A stretch of DNA of 64,000 nucleotides from Rhodomicrobium sp. Az07 (GCF_018619475.1 NZ_JAHFZG010000003.1:62001-126000); one strand, 5' to 3'; counted from the first letter of the stretch, positions 1 to 10,015 are shown. Notes: a model not told the origin generated them from the letters alone. Numbers and translations: made by a program.

Positions 1-1
1 C

Positions 2-604
2 GCGGCCTTCGTGACGCGCATCGGCAAGCTGCCGCTCATCGTGAAATCGTCGCCGGGCTTTCTCGTGAACCGCACGCTCGCCCCTTATATGTTCGGCGCG
101 ATGCAGAAGCTCGCCGAGGGCACGCCGAAGGAAGAGATCGACGCGGCGGCGGAAGAATTCGGCATGCCGGTCGGCCCGATTGAGCTTGTCGATATTGTCG
201 GCCTCGACGTGGCGTTGAGCGTGGCGAAAATCCTGAAACTGCCGACGCCGGACGACCACCCGCTGATGCAACTCGTCGCCGAGAAGAAGCTCGGCAAGAA
301 GACAGGCGAAGGCTTCTACAAATGGGTGGACGGCAAGCGCGAGAAACCGGCCGCCGCGCCGAATTTCGCCAAGGCCGATCTTTCGGTGCTCGGCCGCGAG
401 TTGATCGCGCCGCTGATCGACGAAAGCGAAAAGGCGCTGGCCGATGGCGTGGTCGCGGATGCGGATCACGTCGACGCGGGCGCTGTGTTCGGCGCGGGCT
501 TCGCGCCGTTCCGGGGCGGGCCGCTGCATTATCGCGCGTCGCTCAAAGCGAAGGAAAACGGCGCGGCGAAGACCGGCGGCGAGCCGGTTCACGCGGCGGG
601 ATGA
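2..604 (+). CDS. fadJ: 3-hydroxyacyl-CoA dehydrogenase / enoyl-CoA hydratase, C-terminal part (fragment)
   Basis: The reading frame is already open at base 2, so only the last 200 residues of a beta-oxidation multifunctional protein are in the window. The visible part is the end of the NAD-binding domain (a KSSPGFLVNR stretch, typical of the junction into the C-terminal 3HCDH domain) followed by the C-terminal helical 3HCDH domains, with TGEGFYKW and a RGGPLHY-like end. The family oxidises L-3-hydroxyacyl-CoA to 3-ketoacyl-CoA. A thiolase follows 80 bases downstream on the same strand, as in fadJ-fadI type operons. Family membership is clear; whether the hydratase half is present cannot be seen. 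Confidence 0.85.
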   Translation, partial: AAFVTRIGKLPLIVKSSPGFLVNRTLAPYMFGAMQKLAEGTPKEEIDAAAEEFGMPVGPIELVDIVGLDVALSVAKILKLPTPDDHPLMQLVAEKKLGKKTGEGFYKWVDGKREKPAAAPNFAKADLSVLGRELIAPLIDESEKALADGVVADADHVDAGAVFGAGFAPFRGGPLHYRASLKAKENGAAKTGGEPVHAAG

Positions 605-685
605 CGTGCGACAAGACTTGCGGGCGCGGGCGCGCCGAAACCACAACACGCGCCAAGACCACAACAGATGTGCGGGGAGACTTCC

Positions 686-2158
686 ATGGGTGAGACATTG
701 CGCAAGGTGGCCGTGATCGGCGGCGTCCGCACGCCCTTCTGCCGGGGCAACACGGGCTTTGACGATCTGACCAACCTCGACCTGCTCACGGCGGCGCTGA
801 ACGGGCTCGTCGAGAAATATCGTCTTCAGGGCGAGCATATCGACGAGGTGGTTGGCGGCGCGGTCGTCACCCATGCGCGCGACTTCAACCTCACGCGCGA
901 GGCGGTGATCGGCACGAAGCTCAACGAAGATACGCCCGGCGTCACGTTGAGCCAGGCCTGCGGCACAAGCCTTCAGGCGGCGCTCGGTTCGGCGGCGAAG
1001 ATCGCCATCGGTGCCATCGACAGCGCCATCGCCTGCGGCACGGACACGGTTTCCGATCCGCCCATCGAGCTGAAGCGCGCGCTTGCGAAGCGGCTCGCCA
1101 AGGTGTCGAGCGAGAAGACCGTGAAGGGCAAGGCGACGTCGCTTCTCTCCGGCTTTTCGCTCGGCGACATCTCGGTCAGCCCGCCCGCCAACGCGGAGCC
1201 GCGCACGGGCCTTTCCATGGGCCAGCATTGCGAACTCATGGCGAAGGAATGGCAGATCGCGCGCGAGGATCAGGACAAGCTTGCCCACGAGAGCCACAGG
1301 AACGCGGCGGCCGCCTACGATTCGGGCTTCCTCGACGATCTGCTGGTGCCGACGGCGGGCGTCTACCGCGACAACAATTTGCGCCCCGAGATCAGCCTCG
1401 AAAAGCTCGCCACACTGAAACCCGCCTTCGACAAGGAAAACGGCACGCTGACAGCGGCGAATTCCACGCCGCTCACGGATGGCGCGTCCGCCGTGCTGCT
1501 GGCGTCGGAAGACTGGGCGAAGGCGCACGGGCTGAAGCCGCAAGCCTATCTCACCTTCGGCCAGCATTGGGGCATCGACTTCGTGGACGCCCGGCGCGGC
1601 CTTCTCATGGCGCCGACCGTCGCCGTGTCGAAGATGCTCGACCGCGCGGGGCTGACCTTGCAGGACTTCGACTTCTACGAGATCCACGAGGCGTTCGCCG
1701 CGCAGGTGCTGTGTACGCTGAAGGCGTGGGAAGACGCCGACTATTGCAAGACGATGCTCGGCAAGGACAAGCCGCTCGGCTCCATCGACCGCTCGAAGCT
1801 GAACGTGAAGGGATCGAGCCTCGCCTACGGGCACCCCTTCGCGGCCACGGGCGCGCGCATCGTCGCGCAGCTTGCGAAAATCCTCGAAGAAAATGGCGGC
1901 GGGCGCGGGCTGATTTCGATCTGCACAGCGGGCGGCATGGGGGTCTGCGCGATCCTCGAACGCCCGAAGGGCGACATCCGCGCCGAACAGACGAAGCCCG
2001 CGCATGAGGACGAACCGGCCGAGCCGAAGGCGACGGCGGGCGAAGCGGCCCGCGCCGAGGTCGCGCCCGTTCCGCCGCCGGTGCCCGATGAGCAGCCCGC
2101 GCCGCCGGAGGTGCCCGGCGATCCGACGAGCGAGGCTGTGCGCAAGCAGCTTTATTGA
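686..2158 (+). CDS. fadI: acetyl-CoA C-acyltransferase (FadI/FadA-type thiolase)
   Basis: A 490-residue thiolase that cleaves 3-ketoacyl-CoA with CoA. The nucleophilic Cys is C92 in SQACGTS; the GHPFAATGAR and ICTAGGMG blocks near the C-terminus carry the catalytic His and second Cys. I chose ATG 686 over an in-frame ATG at 668 because GGGGAGA lies 5 bases upstream and the protein then begins directly with the family start (RKVAVIGGVRTPF). The last 60 or so residues form a Pro/Ala/Glu-rich tail beyond the catalytic fold, absent from ordinary thiolases; its role is unknown. It follows the fadJ-type gene, so the two probably form the ketoacyl-forming and thiolytic steps of one operon. Confidence 0.92.
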   Translation: MGETLRKVAVIGGVRTPFCRGNTGFDDLTNLDLLTAALNGLVEKYRLQGEHIDEVVGGAVVTHARDFNLTREAVIGTKLNEDTPGVTLSQACGTSLQAALGSAAKIAIGAIDSAIACGTDTVSDPPIELKRALAKRLAKVSSEKTVKGKATSLLSGFSLGDISVSPPANAEPRTGLSMGQHCELMAKEWQIAREDQDKLAHESHRNAAAAYDSGFLDDLLVPTAGVYRDNNLRPEISLEKLATLKPAFDKENGTLTAANSTPLTDGASAVLLASEDWAKAHGLKPQAYLTFGQHWGIDFVDARRGLLMAPTVAVSKMLDRAGLTLQDFDFYEIHEAFAAQVLCTLKAWEDADYCKTMLGKDKPLGSIDRSKLNVKGSSLAYGHPFAATGARIVAQLAKILEENGGGRGLISICTAGGMGVCAILERPKGDIRAEQTKPAHEDEPAEPKATAGEAARAEVAPVPPPVPDEQPAPPEVPGDPTSEAVRKQLY

Positions 2159-2164
2159 CAGGGG

Positions 2165-2187
2165 AGGGCGGCACGGCCGCTCTTTTT
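2165..2187 (+). terminator. Rho-independent terminator after the thiolase gene
   Basis: A stem of 8 pairs (AGGGCGGC with GCCGCTCT, including one G-U pair) and a 3-base ACG loop is followed directly by a run of T. It lies 7 bases after the thiolase stop and separates the fad genes from ileS. Confidence 0.75.
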
Positions 2188-2326
2188 CTCGATTGGAGCA
2201 AGTGCATCGAGTTCGCTCGCCTTTGCTGCGGTGTCGCGCATCGCCCCGCAAAATGCGCGCCTGAATAAGGGCATCAACGTTCTTTACGCGCTTTTGCGTT
2301 CGCTCTAATGCTAGGAACAATTTTCC

Positions 2327-5300
2327 ATGACCTGCGGCGCACGCGCCGCGTTAGGCTATTCGATGACGAAGAAAGACGAGGCCGCCCGGCCGACGAAAAA
2401 CGGCCCGGCGAAGGACGGCGTTTCCGCCAAGGCGAAGAACGCCGATGCCGGAGCGCAAGGTGGGCGCGACTGGTCGAAGACGCTGTTTCTGCCGAAGACC
2501 GATTTCGGCATGAAGGCGGGGTTGCCGAACCTCGAACCGAAGCTTCTCGACCGCTGGGAAAAGATGGGCCTCTACAAGCGCCTGCGCGAGGACTCGGCGG
2601 GCCGCGAAAAATTCGTGCTGCATGACGGCCCGCCCTACGCCAACGGCAACATCCACATCGGCACGGGCCTTAACAAGATCCTGAAGGACGCCATCGTCCG
2701 CTCGCAGCAGATGCAGGGCAAGGACGCGAACTATGTGCCGGGCTGGGACTGCCACGGCCTCCCCATCGAATGGAAGGTTGAGGAGCAGTACCGCGCCAAA
2801 GGCAAGAACAAGGACGAGGTGCCCGTCAACTCATTCCGCCGCCAGTGCCGCGAGTTCGCCGCGAAGTGGATCGGCGTGCAGATGGCCGAATTCAAGCGGC
2901 TCGGCGTCGAGGGCGACTGGCCGAACCATTACTCCACCATGGCCTTCGAGGCCGAGGCGACCATCGCGGGCGAGTTGATGAAATTCGCCATGAACGGGCT
3001 GCTGTATCGCGGCTCGAAGCCTGTGATGTGGTCGGTGGTCGAGCGGACCGCGCTCGCCGAGGCCGAGGTCGAATATCACGAGCATGCGAGCGCGGCGATC
3101 TATGTGAAGTTTCCTGTCACGAGGGGTGAAGGGGCGGAAGGCGCGTCCATCGTCATCTGGACCACGACCCCGTGGACGATCCCGGCCAACCGCGCGATCT
3201 CCTATTCGCGCCGAATCGCCTACGGCCTTTATGAGGTGACGGCAGCGCCCGAGGACAATTGGACGAAGGTTGGCGAGCGCTTCATCCTCGCGAAGTCGCT
3301 TTCGGAGAATTTCTTCAAGGCGGCGCGCGTCGATGAATGGACGCTTGTCGACGAGGTCGATCCGGCCGCCCTTGTCGCGGCGCATCCGTTCCACGCGAGC
3401 GAGGGCTACAAATTCCGCGTGCCGCTGCTCGAAGGCGATCACGTCACCGAGGACGCGGGGACAGGCTTCGTGCATACCGCCCCCGGCCACGGCGCGGACG
3501 ACTTTGAAATCTGGATGGCGAAGGGCCGCGAAATCGCGGCGGCGGGCATCGACACCACGGTTCCCGATACGGTCGGCCCCGACGGCTTTTATCGCGCGCA
3601 TGTCGGCCTGTTCGGCGGCGCGGATCCGAAGCGCGTGGTCGACGACAAGGGCAGCTTCGGCAAGCTCGACGATACGAGTTACGCGAATGCCGCCGTGGTC
3701 GAGGCGCTGAAAGCGGCCGGCGCGCTCGCGTCCATGAACCCGCGCCACAAGCACGATTACCCGCATTCCTGGCGGTCGAAGGCGCCGGTCATCTTCCGCA
3801 ACACGCCGCAATGGTTCATCGCGATGGACAAGCCGTTGTCCGTGCCGGGCGAAGTCGCCGCCGGAGAGGACGCAACTTTGCGCGCGCTGGCGCTCGCAGC
3901 CATCGACGACACGCGCTTCGTGCCGCCGCAGGGCCGCAACCGCATCGGCGGCATGGTCGCCGACCGCCCTGACTGGGTCATCTCCCGCCAGCGTGCGTGG
4001 GGCGTGCCGATCACCGTTTTCGTCCACAAGGAAACGGGCGAGGTCATTCCGAACGCGGGCTTCAACGGCGCGGCGGAGCTTCAGGCGCGGATCGTGGACT
4101 CGTTCGCGGCCGAGGGCGCGGATGCGTGGTTCGCGGACGGCGCCGCGACGCGCTTCCTCGACGGCCTCGTCGCCAACCCGGACGAGTGGGAGCAGGTGCG
4201 CGACATCCTCGACGTCTGGTTCGATTCAGGCTCCACGCACGCCTTCGTCCTCGAAAAGCGGCCCGATCTCAAATGGCCCGCCGATCTCTATCTCGAAGGC
4301 TCGGACCAGCATCGCGGCTGGTTCCACACCTCGCTGCTGGAAGCATGCGGCACGCGCGGCCGCGCGCCCTTCGACGCGGTGCTCACTCACGGCTTCGTCA
4401 ATGACGAGCAGGGCCGCAAGATGTCGAAGTCGCTCGGCAACACGGTCGCGCCGCAGGACATCATCAAGCAGTCGGGCGCGGATATCCTGCGTCTTTGGGC
4501 GCTGTCGTCGGACTATACCGAGGATCTGCGCATCGGCCCGCAGATCATCCAGTCGGCGGTCGATGCCTATCGCAAGCTGCGCAACACGCTGCGTTATGTG
4601 CTCGGCAATCTCGCGCATTACGAGCCGGGGCACGACATCGCCGTCGCCGACATGCCGGAGCTTGAGCGCTACATCCTCCATCGCGTGGCTGAGATCGACG
4701 CGGAGCTTCGCGCGGCCTACAACGCTTTCGACTTCCGCAAGGCATATCGCGTGCTCGCCGAGTTCTGCTCGAACGACCTTTCCGCGATCTATTTCGACAT
4801 CCGCAAGGACACGCTTTATTGCGAGGCGCATTCGAGCGAGAAGCGGCGCGCGGCGCTGTCGGTACTGAACACGCTGTTCGACGCGCTGACCGCGTGGCTC
4901 GCGCCGATCCTACCGTTCACGGCGGAAGAGGCGTGGCTTGCACGGCACGGCGCGGAGGCTGAAGGCTCGGTGCATCTGAGCCGCTTCCCCGCCATCCCGG
5001 CGGACTGGCGCGACGAGACGCTGGGCGACAAGTGGGAGAAGATCTTCGCCGTCCGCCGCGTCATCACGGGCGCGCTTGAGATCGAGCGGCGCGAGAAGCG
5101 CATCGGGTCGAGCCTCGAAGCCGCGCCCGACATCTACATCGGCAACAAGGAGCTTGCGGCGGTGGCGAAGGCCGCCGACTGGGCCGAGATCGCTATCACG
5201 AGCGGCTTTGCGATCAAGTCGGGCGACGCACCCGAGGGCGCGTTCACGCTCGATGAGATTGAGGGCGTGGCGGTGGTGCCGAAGCGCGCCGAGGGGCGGA

Positions 5301-5410
5301 AATGCGCACGCTCCTGGCGCATCACCGACGATATCGGCAGCGATCCGGCCTATCCCGAGCTGTCGGCGCGCGACGCGGCGGCGGTGCGCGAACTCGACGC
5401 GCGGGCATAG
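2327..5410 (+). CDS. ileS: isoleucyl-tRNA synthetase
   Basis: Charges tRNA-Ile with isoleucine. This is a class I synthetase of 1027 residues with the HIGH-type motif NIHIGTG at about residue 110, a CP1 editing domain, the KMSKS motif (GRKMSKSLGN) at about residue 698, and a C-terminal anticodon-binding domain. The C-terminal zinc-binding segment is degenerate: KCARSW keeps one Cys and the second Cys pair is not visible. Two starts are possible. ATG 2327 has AGGAA 9 bases upstream, and ATG 2363 begins with MTKKDE; the first 12 residues are not conserved-looking, so 2363 may be the true start. lspA, often next to ileS, is not present downstream. Confidence 0.97.
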   Translation: MTCGARAALGYSMTKKDEAARPTKNGPAKDGVSAKAKNADAGAQGGRDWSKTLFLPKTDFGMKAGLPNLEPKLLDRWEKMGLYKRLREDSAGREKFVLHDGPPYANGNIHIGTGLNKILKDAIVRSQQMQGKDANYVPGWDCHGLPIEWKVEEQYRAKGKNKDEVPVNSFRRQCREFAAKWIGVQMAEFKRLGVEGDWPNHYSTMAFEAEATIAGELMKFAMNGLLYRGSKPVMWSVVERTALAEAEVEYHEHASAAIYVKFPVTRGEGAEGASIVIWTTTPWTIPANRAISYSRRIAYGLYEVTAAPEDNWTKVGERFILAKSLSENFFKAARVDEWTLVDEVDPAALVAAHPFHASEGYKFRVPLLEGDHVTEDAGTGFVHTAPGHGADDFEIWMAKGREIAAAGIDTTVPDTVGPDGFYRAHVGLFGGADPKRVVDDKGSFGKLDDTSYANAAVVEALKAAGALASMNPRHKHDYPHSWRSKAPVIFRNTPQWFIAMDKPLSVPGEVAAGEDATLRALALAAIDDTRFVPPQGRNRIGGMVADRPDWVISRQRAWGVPITVFVHKETGEVIPNAGFNGAAELQARIVDSFAAEGADAWFADGAATRFLDGLVANPDEWEQVRDILDVWFDSGSTHAFVLEKRPDLKWPADLYLEGSDQHRGWFHTSLLEACGTRGRAPFDAVLTHGFVNDEQGRKMSKSLGNTVAPQDIIKQSGADILRLWALSSDYTEDLRIGPQIIQSAVDAYRKLRNTLRYVLGNLAHYEPGHDIAVADMPELERYILHRVAEIDAELRAAYNAFDFRKAYRVLAEFCSNDLSAIYFDIRKDTLYCEAHSSEKRRAALSVLNTLFDALTAWLAPILPFTAEEAWLARHGAEAEGSVHLSRFPAIPADWRDETLGDKWEKIFAVRRVITGALEIERREKRIGSSLEAAPDIYIGNKELAAVAKAADWAEIAITSGFAIKSGDAPEGAFTLDEIEGVAVVPKRAEGRKCARSWRITDDIGSDPAYPELSARDAAAVRELDARA

Positions 5411-5527
5411 CGCCTTTGGCTGGACGCGTGTGGCGACAGCGTCCGGGATGACGCGCTAGCCGCACGCTCCGGCGATTTACATATCATGAGCAGCGCGGGA
5501 TGCCCGAAGCTACCGCATTCGGCGTCG

Positions 5528-5767
5528 CTACGCCGTGTCTTTCGCGCGGAGGGCTTCAAGCGCCTCGACCAGAAGGGCGCGAGGGATGACAACCGCCGCT
5601 TCGCCCGCGCCGATCCGCTCCCGCACCGAGGCAGCCTCGATCAGCCGCGAGGCCGCGTCTCCGACGATCACCACATCGTCGCCGCTCTGCATGATGGTTG
5701 GGCAGCCGCACCCGCAACCGCCATCGCCGCAACGACCGGCAAGAATCTCAAAGGTCTTTTCCCGCAT
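5528..5767 (-). CDS. small Cys-rich hypothetical protein
   Basis: A 79-residue protein with four clustered cysteines near the N-terminus (C13, C18, C20, C22 in RCGDGGCGCGCPTI), followed by a small folded-looking segment (DDVVIVGD) and a C-terminal helix. There is no signal peptide or membrane segment. The start at 5767 is preceded by GGGAGAGG four bases upstream; a longer reading from 5788 is possible but has no ribosome site. The cysteine cluster could bind a metal or iron-sulfur cluster, but I recognise no family. It lies convergent to ileS and downstream of the ndk terminator. Confidence 0.7.
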   Translation of the reverse strand: MREKTFEILAGRCGDGGCGCGCPTIMQSGDDVVIVGDAASRLIEAASVRERIGAGEAAVVIPRALLVEALEALRAKDTA

Positions 5768-5877
5768 GTTACCTCTCCCATTCAACAAACTAACTTTACC
5801 TTAACGAAGGCGTCGCGGAAAGCGGGAAAGACGAATCAACTCGCGCAATGGGCGAGCGGAACACGGGCTCCACGTTG

Positions 5878-5905
5878 AAAAAAAGGCCGGGACATGCCCG
5901 GCCTT
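5878..5905 (-). terminator. Rho-independent terminator of ndk
   Basis: A perfect 9-bp stem (AAGGCCGGG with CCCGGCCTT) and a 5-base loop is flanked by a run of seven A on the plus strand, which reads as U7 on the minus-strand transcript. It sits 28 bases after the ndk stop. Confidence 0.88.
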
Positions 5906-5933
5906 CGACGCGTCTGGCTGTGATGCGGCCTGG

Positions 5934-6356
5934 TCAGCCGACGATTTCGCTTTCCTGGAAGACGAGGCCGATTTCCTGCGCCGCGTTGTCCGCGCTGTCG
6001 GAGCCGTGCACGGAGTTGCGCTCGATGTTCTCGGCGAACAGCTTGCGGATCGTGCCTTCGGCAGCGTTGGCGGGGTTCGTCGCGCCCATGATCTCGCGAT
6101 ACTTCGCGACCGCGTTTTCACCTTCGAGGATCTGAACCACGATCGGCGCGGACGTCATGTAGGAAACGAGGTCGGTGTAGAACGGGCGCTCCTTGTGGAC
6201 GGCATAGAAGGAAGCCGCGTCGCCCGCATCCCACTTCACGCGCTTCTGCGCGATGATGCGAAGGCCCGCGTCCTCGATGACGGCGTTGATCTTGCCGGTG
6301 ATGTTACGCTCGGTGGCATCGGGTTTCAGAATGGAAAGGGTGCGCTCGACGGCCAT
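5934..6356 (-). CDS. ndk: nucleoside diphosphate kinase
   Basis: Transfers the gamma phosphate of ATP to nucleoside diphosphates through a phosphohistidine. The protein has 140 residues, the usual length, and begins with the family start ([11 protein letters not shown]). The phosphorylated histidine is H117 in NSVHGSDS. It is a single gene on the minus strand with its own terminator. Confidence 0.97.
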   Translation of the reverse strand: MAVERTLSILKPDATERNITGKINAVIEDAGLRIIAQKRVKWDAGDAASFYAVHKERPFYTDLVSYMTSAPIVVQILEGENAVAKYREIMGATNPANAAEGTIRKLFAENIERNSVHGSDSADNAAQEIGLVFQESEIVG

Positions 6357-6554
6357 GTGCTCGCTCTTTTTTCGGGTTGGTCGGGATGTTGGCTTTCGTC
6401 GGATGTAGTGCCGACGGTGCGAATCTTACAGGGCGGTGTATAGCGGAGCGGATCGTGGCGGGCAAGCCGGCGCATGCCAATGCCATAAAACCCCCGCCTG
6501 GTTCTGCGATCCTGTCCGCAGGCGGCGCTTTATTTGGCTTTAACGCAGGCTGAA

Positions 6555-8855
6555 CTAGCGGAACGCGGCGGCCTCTGGCGACAGATCCCCGATCGAGCTC
6601 GGCGTCGTCTGCTGGCCGAAGCCCTTGATGCCGATGCGGACCATCACGGACGTGTCGGGCTTCAGGTCGGCGTATTCCACGAAGGTTCGCTGATAGGTGA
6701 CCGAGTAGATGAAGCACTCGTCCGCATACTGGACGCCCACACTGTTGCGAACGAATTGCGACAGTTCGAGGTTGTAGCGCGCATCGCCGAAAACGGTCCA
6801 TTCGTCGGTAAGCTTGACAGCTCCGAAGCCGGCGACCTCCTCGCGAGGCGAGTCGAAGCCGAGGAGCGGCTGCGACGACACGGCCACGTAGCTCAGGGCG
6901 CCTTCAAAGATACCGAGCTTCACCTGCGCGCTGTAATCTTGGCGCGCGACGGCGAAGTCGCTCTCGTCGAGGCGGAACTGCGTCACGAAGCGGAACATGT
7001 TGAGGTAATCGACATAGCCGCCGACCACATAATCCGACCGCGTAGTAGAGAGGCCGGTCGATGGGTCGTAGGAGTTTTTCCCGGCGACCTGGAAGCTTTC
7101 ACCGCCAACGGCGCGCACGCTCACGCCGTTATAGGTCTGCATGGTGTACTGCACGCCCACATTGGCGCGTGTGCCCGTTTCGATCCGGTCGTAGCCGGAA
7201 AACTTGTTGATGTCGAACAGCAGCGTGTCGTCGAAAACGAGGCTCTGCGAGTCGATGTTCGGCATTCTGTCGTTGTTCGCCACATGGGTGCGCGTGACGA
7301 TCTGACCCACAGGTTCGATGACGTGCGAGGCCGTGTCGGTATGCGCCACGAAGGGATACCGATAGTCGAGGCCGCCGCCGACCATCTGGCGGGTGAAGGT
7401 GTCGCTGTCGCCGGCGTCGCCGCTCACGTCCTTGAAGCTTGATACGTTGTAGATGTCTCCGCGCCCAAAGACGAAGGGCGTGAAGCGCTGGCCGAGGTCG
7501 TCAGTCAGCGTCCGCCGCCACTCCGCCGAGGTCACGATGTGGTCGGTGCGGTCGAAATAGGGATTGACGACACTGCCCGTAAAGGTTCGCCTTTCATCGG
7601 ACGACAGCGCAACCACATTCGCATCGAACTTCAGTTCACCGCCGAACACCGGTTTGTCGTGGACATAGTTGTAGTCGATGCTCGGATACGCCCACGACGC
7701 TCCGGTGTTGCTCAAATAATCCCCGGTCGAGTAATCATAAGGCTGGCCGCCGAGATTACCGTAGCGGCTCACGGACATGTTGAAGTAATTTCTCTCGCCC
7801 ATCCCGGTGAGATAGACGCTGGAAACGCGCTCTGTGGAGTAAATGCTATCGATGTGGTAGAAGCGGCGGAATGTGTCGTCGCTTTCGAGGATCGCGTTCC
7901 AGCCTACTTTCCAGAACTTGTTCAGCTCGAACTCGCCCTTCGTCTCGAAGCTGCCGCGCCAGTCGCGCTGGCGAGCAAAATCGTTCGCATTATCGTTATA
8001 GACACCGGCGAACTTCACTTCGTATGCGCCGTTCCACAGGCGCTGCCGCCAGTCGGCCTGCATGAGATAGCCGGCCTTTGTGGTAAAGGTAGGCGACAGC
8101 GTCAGGTCGTAATTCGGCGAAATCGCGTAATAATAGGGCACCGTCAGCGCGTAACCCGTCGTCGTGTCGTGCCGATATTGAGGCGCGAGAACGCCGGAGC
8201 GCTGCTTCACGCTCGGATCGGGGACGTAGAAATACGGCAGCCACGCAATCGGGACGCCGAAAAGCTCGAAGCGGGTGTCTTCGAAATAGATGTTCTGATC
8301 CTGCTTGTCCTGGATGACGCGCGTCGCCTTGATGCGCCAGATCGGCGGACGCTCGGGATTGGCCTCGCAGGGCTTGCAGGACGTCACCACGCCGTTCTCA
8401 TAGACGGTCTTTCCGTCCTTGCGGTATGCGTTCGATGCCGCGATGCGACTGTCGTCCTGCGTCAACGCCTTCATCGATCGGATGAAACCGTCGCGGAAAT
8501 TCGAACTGAGTGTCAGACGTTCGGCGTTCACGACCGCGCCGTCTGCCTCCTTGAGCCGGACGTTGCCGATGGCCGTCAGCGTATTCGAGGACTTGTCGTA
8601 GATGACCTCGTCGGCGAGCAGGATGTTTTCGTCGTAATAGATTTCGACGCTCCCGCGGGCGATCACGCGGTTGTTGCGGTGATCGTAAACGAGGTCGTCC
8701 GCCTGAAGCAGCAACGGCGACGCCTTGTCGGGCGACACCTTCTTGGCCACGGTGGTTTCACCACCGCGCGTCTGATTGCTTGGCGTCTGCGCATGCGCGA
8801 TGCTGCCCAAGCATATCGGGCACGCCAATACCGCCGCCAGCAGTTTGCTAGGCAT
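6555..8855 (-). CDS. lptD: LPS-assembly outer membrane protein LptD
   Basis: Inserts lipopolysaccharide into the outer leaflet of the outer membrane, normally with LptE. The 766-residue product has an N-terminal signal peptide ending near AHA, then an OstA/LptA-like periplasmic domain (about residues 50-200, with LLLQADDLVYDH and a GNVRLKEADG repeat), then a large beta-barrel. A CKPC pair sits after the N-domain, and a lone Cys in the barrel (DECFIYSV) may pair with it. It is downstream of lptG with a 68-base gap and on the same strand as lptF-lptG, so the three form one LPS-export locus. The C-terminal aromatic residue AAAFR resembles a barrel signal. Confidence 0.93.
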   Translation of the reverse strand: MPSKLLAAVLACPICLGSIAHAQTPSNQTRGGETTVAKKVSPDKASPLLLQADDLVYDHRNNRVIARGSVEIYYDENILLADEVIYDKSSNTLTAIGNVRLKEADGAVVNAERLTLSSNFRDGFIRSMKALTQDDSRIAASNAYRKDGKTVYENGVVTSCKPCEANPERPPIWRIKATRVIQDKQDQNIYFEDTRFELFGVPIAWLPYFYVPDPSVKQRSGVLAPQYRHDTTTGYALTVPYYYAISPNYDLTLSPTFTTKAGYLMQADWRQRLWNGAYEVKFAGVYNDNANDFARQRDWRGSFETKGEFELNKFWKVGWNAILESDDTFRRFYHIDSIYSTERVSSVYLTGMGERNYFNMSVSRYGNLGGQPYDYSTGDYLSNTGASWAYPSIDYNYVHDKPVFGGELKFDANVVALSSDERRTFTGSVVNPYFDRTDHIVTSAEWRRTLTDDLGQRFTPFVFGRGDIYNVSSFKDVSGDAGDSDTFTRQMVGGGLDYRYPFVAHTDTASHVIEPVGQIVTRTHVANNDRMPNIDSQSLVFDDTLLFDINKFSGYDRIETGTRANVGVQYTMQTYNGVSVRAVGGESFQVAGKNSYDPSTGLSTTRSDYVVGGYVDYLNMFRFVTQFRLDESDFAVARQDYSAQVKLGIFEGALSYVAVSSQPLLGFDSPREEVAGFGAVKLTDEWTVFGDARYNLELSQFVRNSVGVQYADECFIYSVTYQRTFVEYADLKPDTSVMVRIGIKGFGQQTTPSSIGDLSPEAAAFR

Positions 8856-8923
8856 CGCTCGCCGCTCTCTTACTGAAAACCGCCACTCTCAAGCCCCCCG
8901 GCCATTCCACACCTCTGCCGTGC

Positions 8924-10015
8924 CTATCCATCCTCCTGATAAAGAAGGACGGTCGCAGAAAGGAGAAGGGCGACAAGCGCCGGTCCCCAAGCCGCCACCG
9001 TAACAGGAACAAGACCCGACGCGCCCACCTTTCGCGAAAGTTCAGAGAATATGAAAAAACCGAACCCCCCGGTTAATCCCGTCAGAACCATAGTTTGGAT
9101 TTTGCCAAAACGAAAGGCTTTCAGCGAACAGGTTGCAGCGATTAACACCATCGCGGCCATAAGAAGAGGGCGAACGAGGAACAGCTCATATTGCAGTTCA
9201 TATTGGGTCGTCGGCAGACCGGCCTTCCGCGCAAATGCAATGAATCCGGGAAGCTCCCAAAACGACAAGGTTTCAAGGGATCCAAGGCTATTCATGATCT
9301 GGGCAGCACCCAGATATGTACTGATAAAATATTCATTATAGTGCTGCACAGCCTCGCCGGAGCTTTGCACTGTTACGTCTTCAAGCCGCCAGTAACCTTG
9401 CCGCAGTTCGGCCTTGCTCGCTTGAATCTGTTCATAAAATCTGTTGGCGGGATCAAATTGCAACAGCGTCACGCCAGCCAGCGTCAGCCCTCTGTCGGCG
9501 GACGTTTTGGCGTGCAGGATCGTCGCCCCGTCGACGCTTTCCTGACGCAGCCAGGAGCCGGTTCCGCGCGAGGTCGCGAAAGACTTCTCGGACTGAAAAA
9601 TCTCGGCCTGAATCTTCTCGGACTTGGCCTTCATGGCGGACGCCACGGGATTGTAAACCGTCACCGCGAAGACACCGAAAACGATCGCGACGATGAGCGC
9701 GGGCTGAACGAACTGCCAAACGGATAGACCGGCGGCCCGCATGATCGTCAGTTCCGAGGTGCGGCTGAGACTGAGAAACGCGGCAATCGTACCGATCAGG
9801 ATCGCAAAGGGCAGCGTAAGTTCCGCGAAAATGGGGATGCGCAGCAGCGTCACCAGCGCGAGCGCGCCCGCGCTCGCGTCCTTTCGCGCGCCGGCCCTGA
9901 GCACCTCGACGAAGTCCACGAAAAAGATCAGCAGCAGCGTCACGAAGAAGACGCCGAGGATGGTGATGGCGAACCTTTTCGCCATGTAGCGCCCGACTGT
10001 GGTGAAGATCATCAT
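8924..10015 (-). CDS. lptG: LPS export ABC transporter permease LptG
   Basis: Inner-membrane permease (YjgP/YjgQ family) of the LptB2FG complex, 363 residues. Three membrane segments lie in the N-terminal third (LGVFFVTLLLIFFV, LTLPFAILIGTIAAFLSL, LIVAIVFGVFAVTVY), then a periplasmic beta-jellyroll domain (about residues 125-265), then three C-terminal membrane segments. It begins 13 bases after the lptF stop. The 3' half of the gene (about 9000-9450) is visibly poorer in GC (about 50 percent in sampled lines) than the 5' half. Confidence 0.92.
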   Translation of the reverse strand: MMIFTTVGRYMAKRFAITILGVFFVTLLLIFFVDFVEVLRAGARKDASAGALALVTLLRIPIFAELTLPFAILIGTIAAFLSLSRTSELTIMRAAGLSVWQFVQPALIVAIVFGVFAVTVYNPVASAMKAKSEKIQAEIFQSEKSFATSRGTGSWLRQESVDGATILHAKTSADRGLTLAGVTLLQFDPANRFYEQIQASKAELRQGYWRLEDVTVQSSGEAVQHYNEYFISTYLGAAQIMNSLGSLETLSFWELPGFIAFARKAGLPTTQYELQYELFLVRPLLMAAMVLIAATCSLKAFRFGKIQTMVLTGLTGGFGFFIFSELSRKVGASGLVPVTVAAWGPALVALLLSATVLLYQEDG

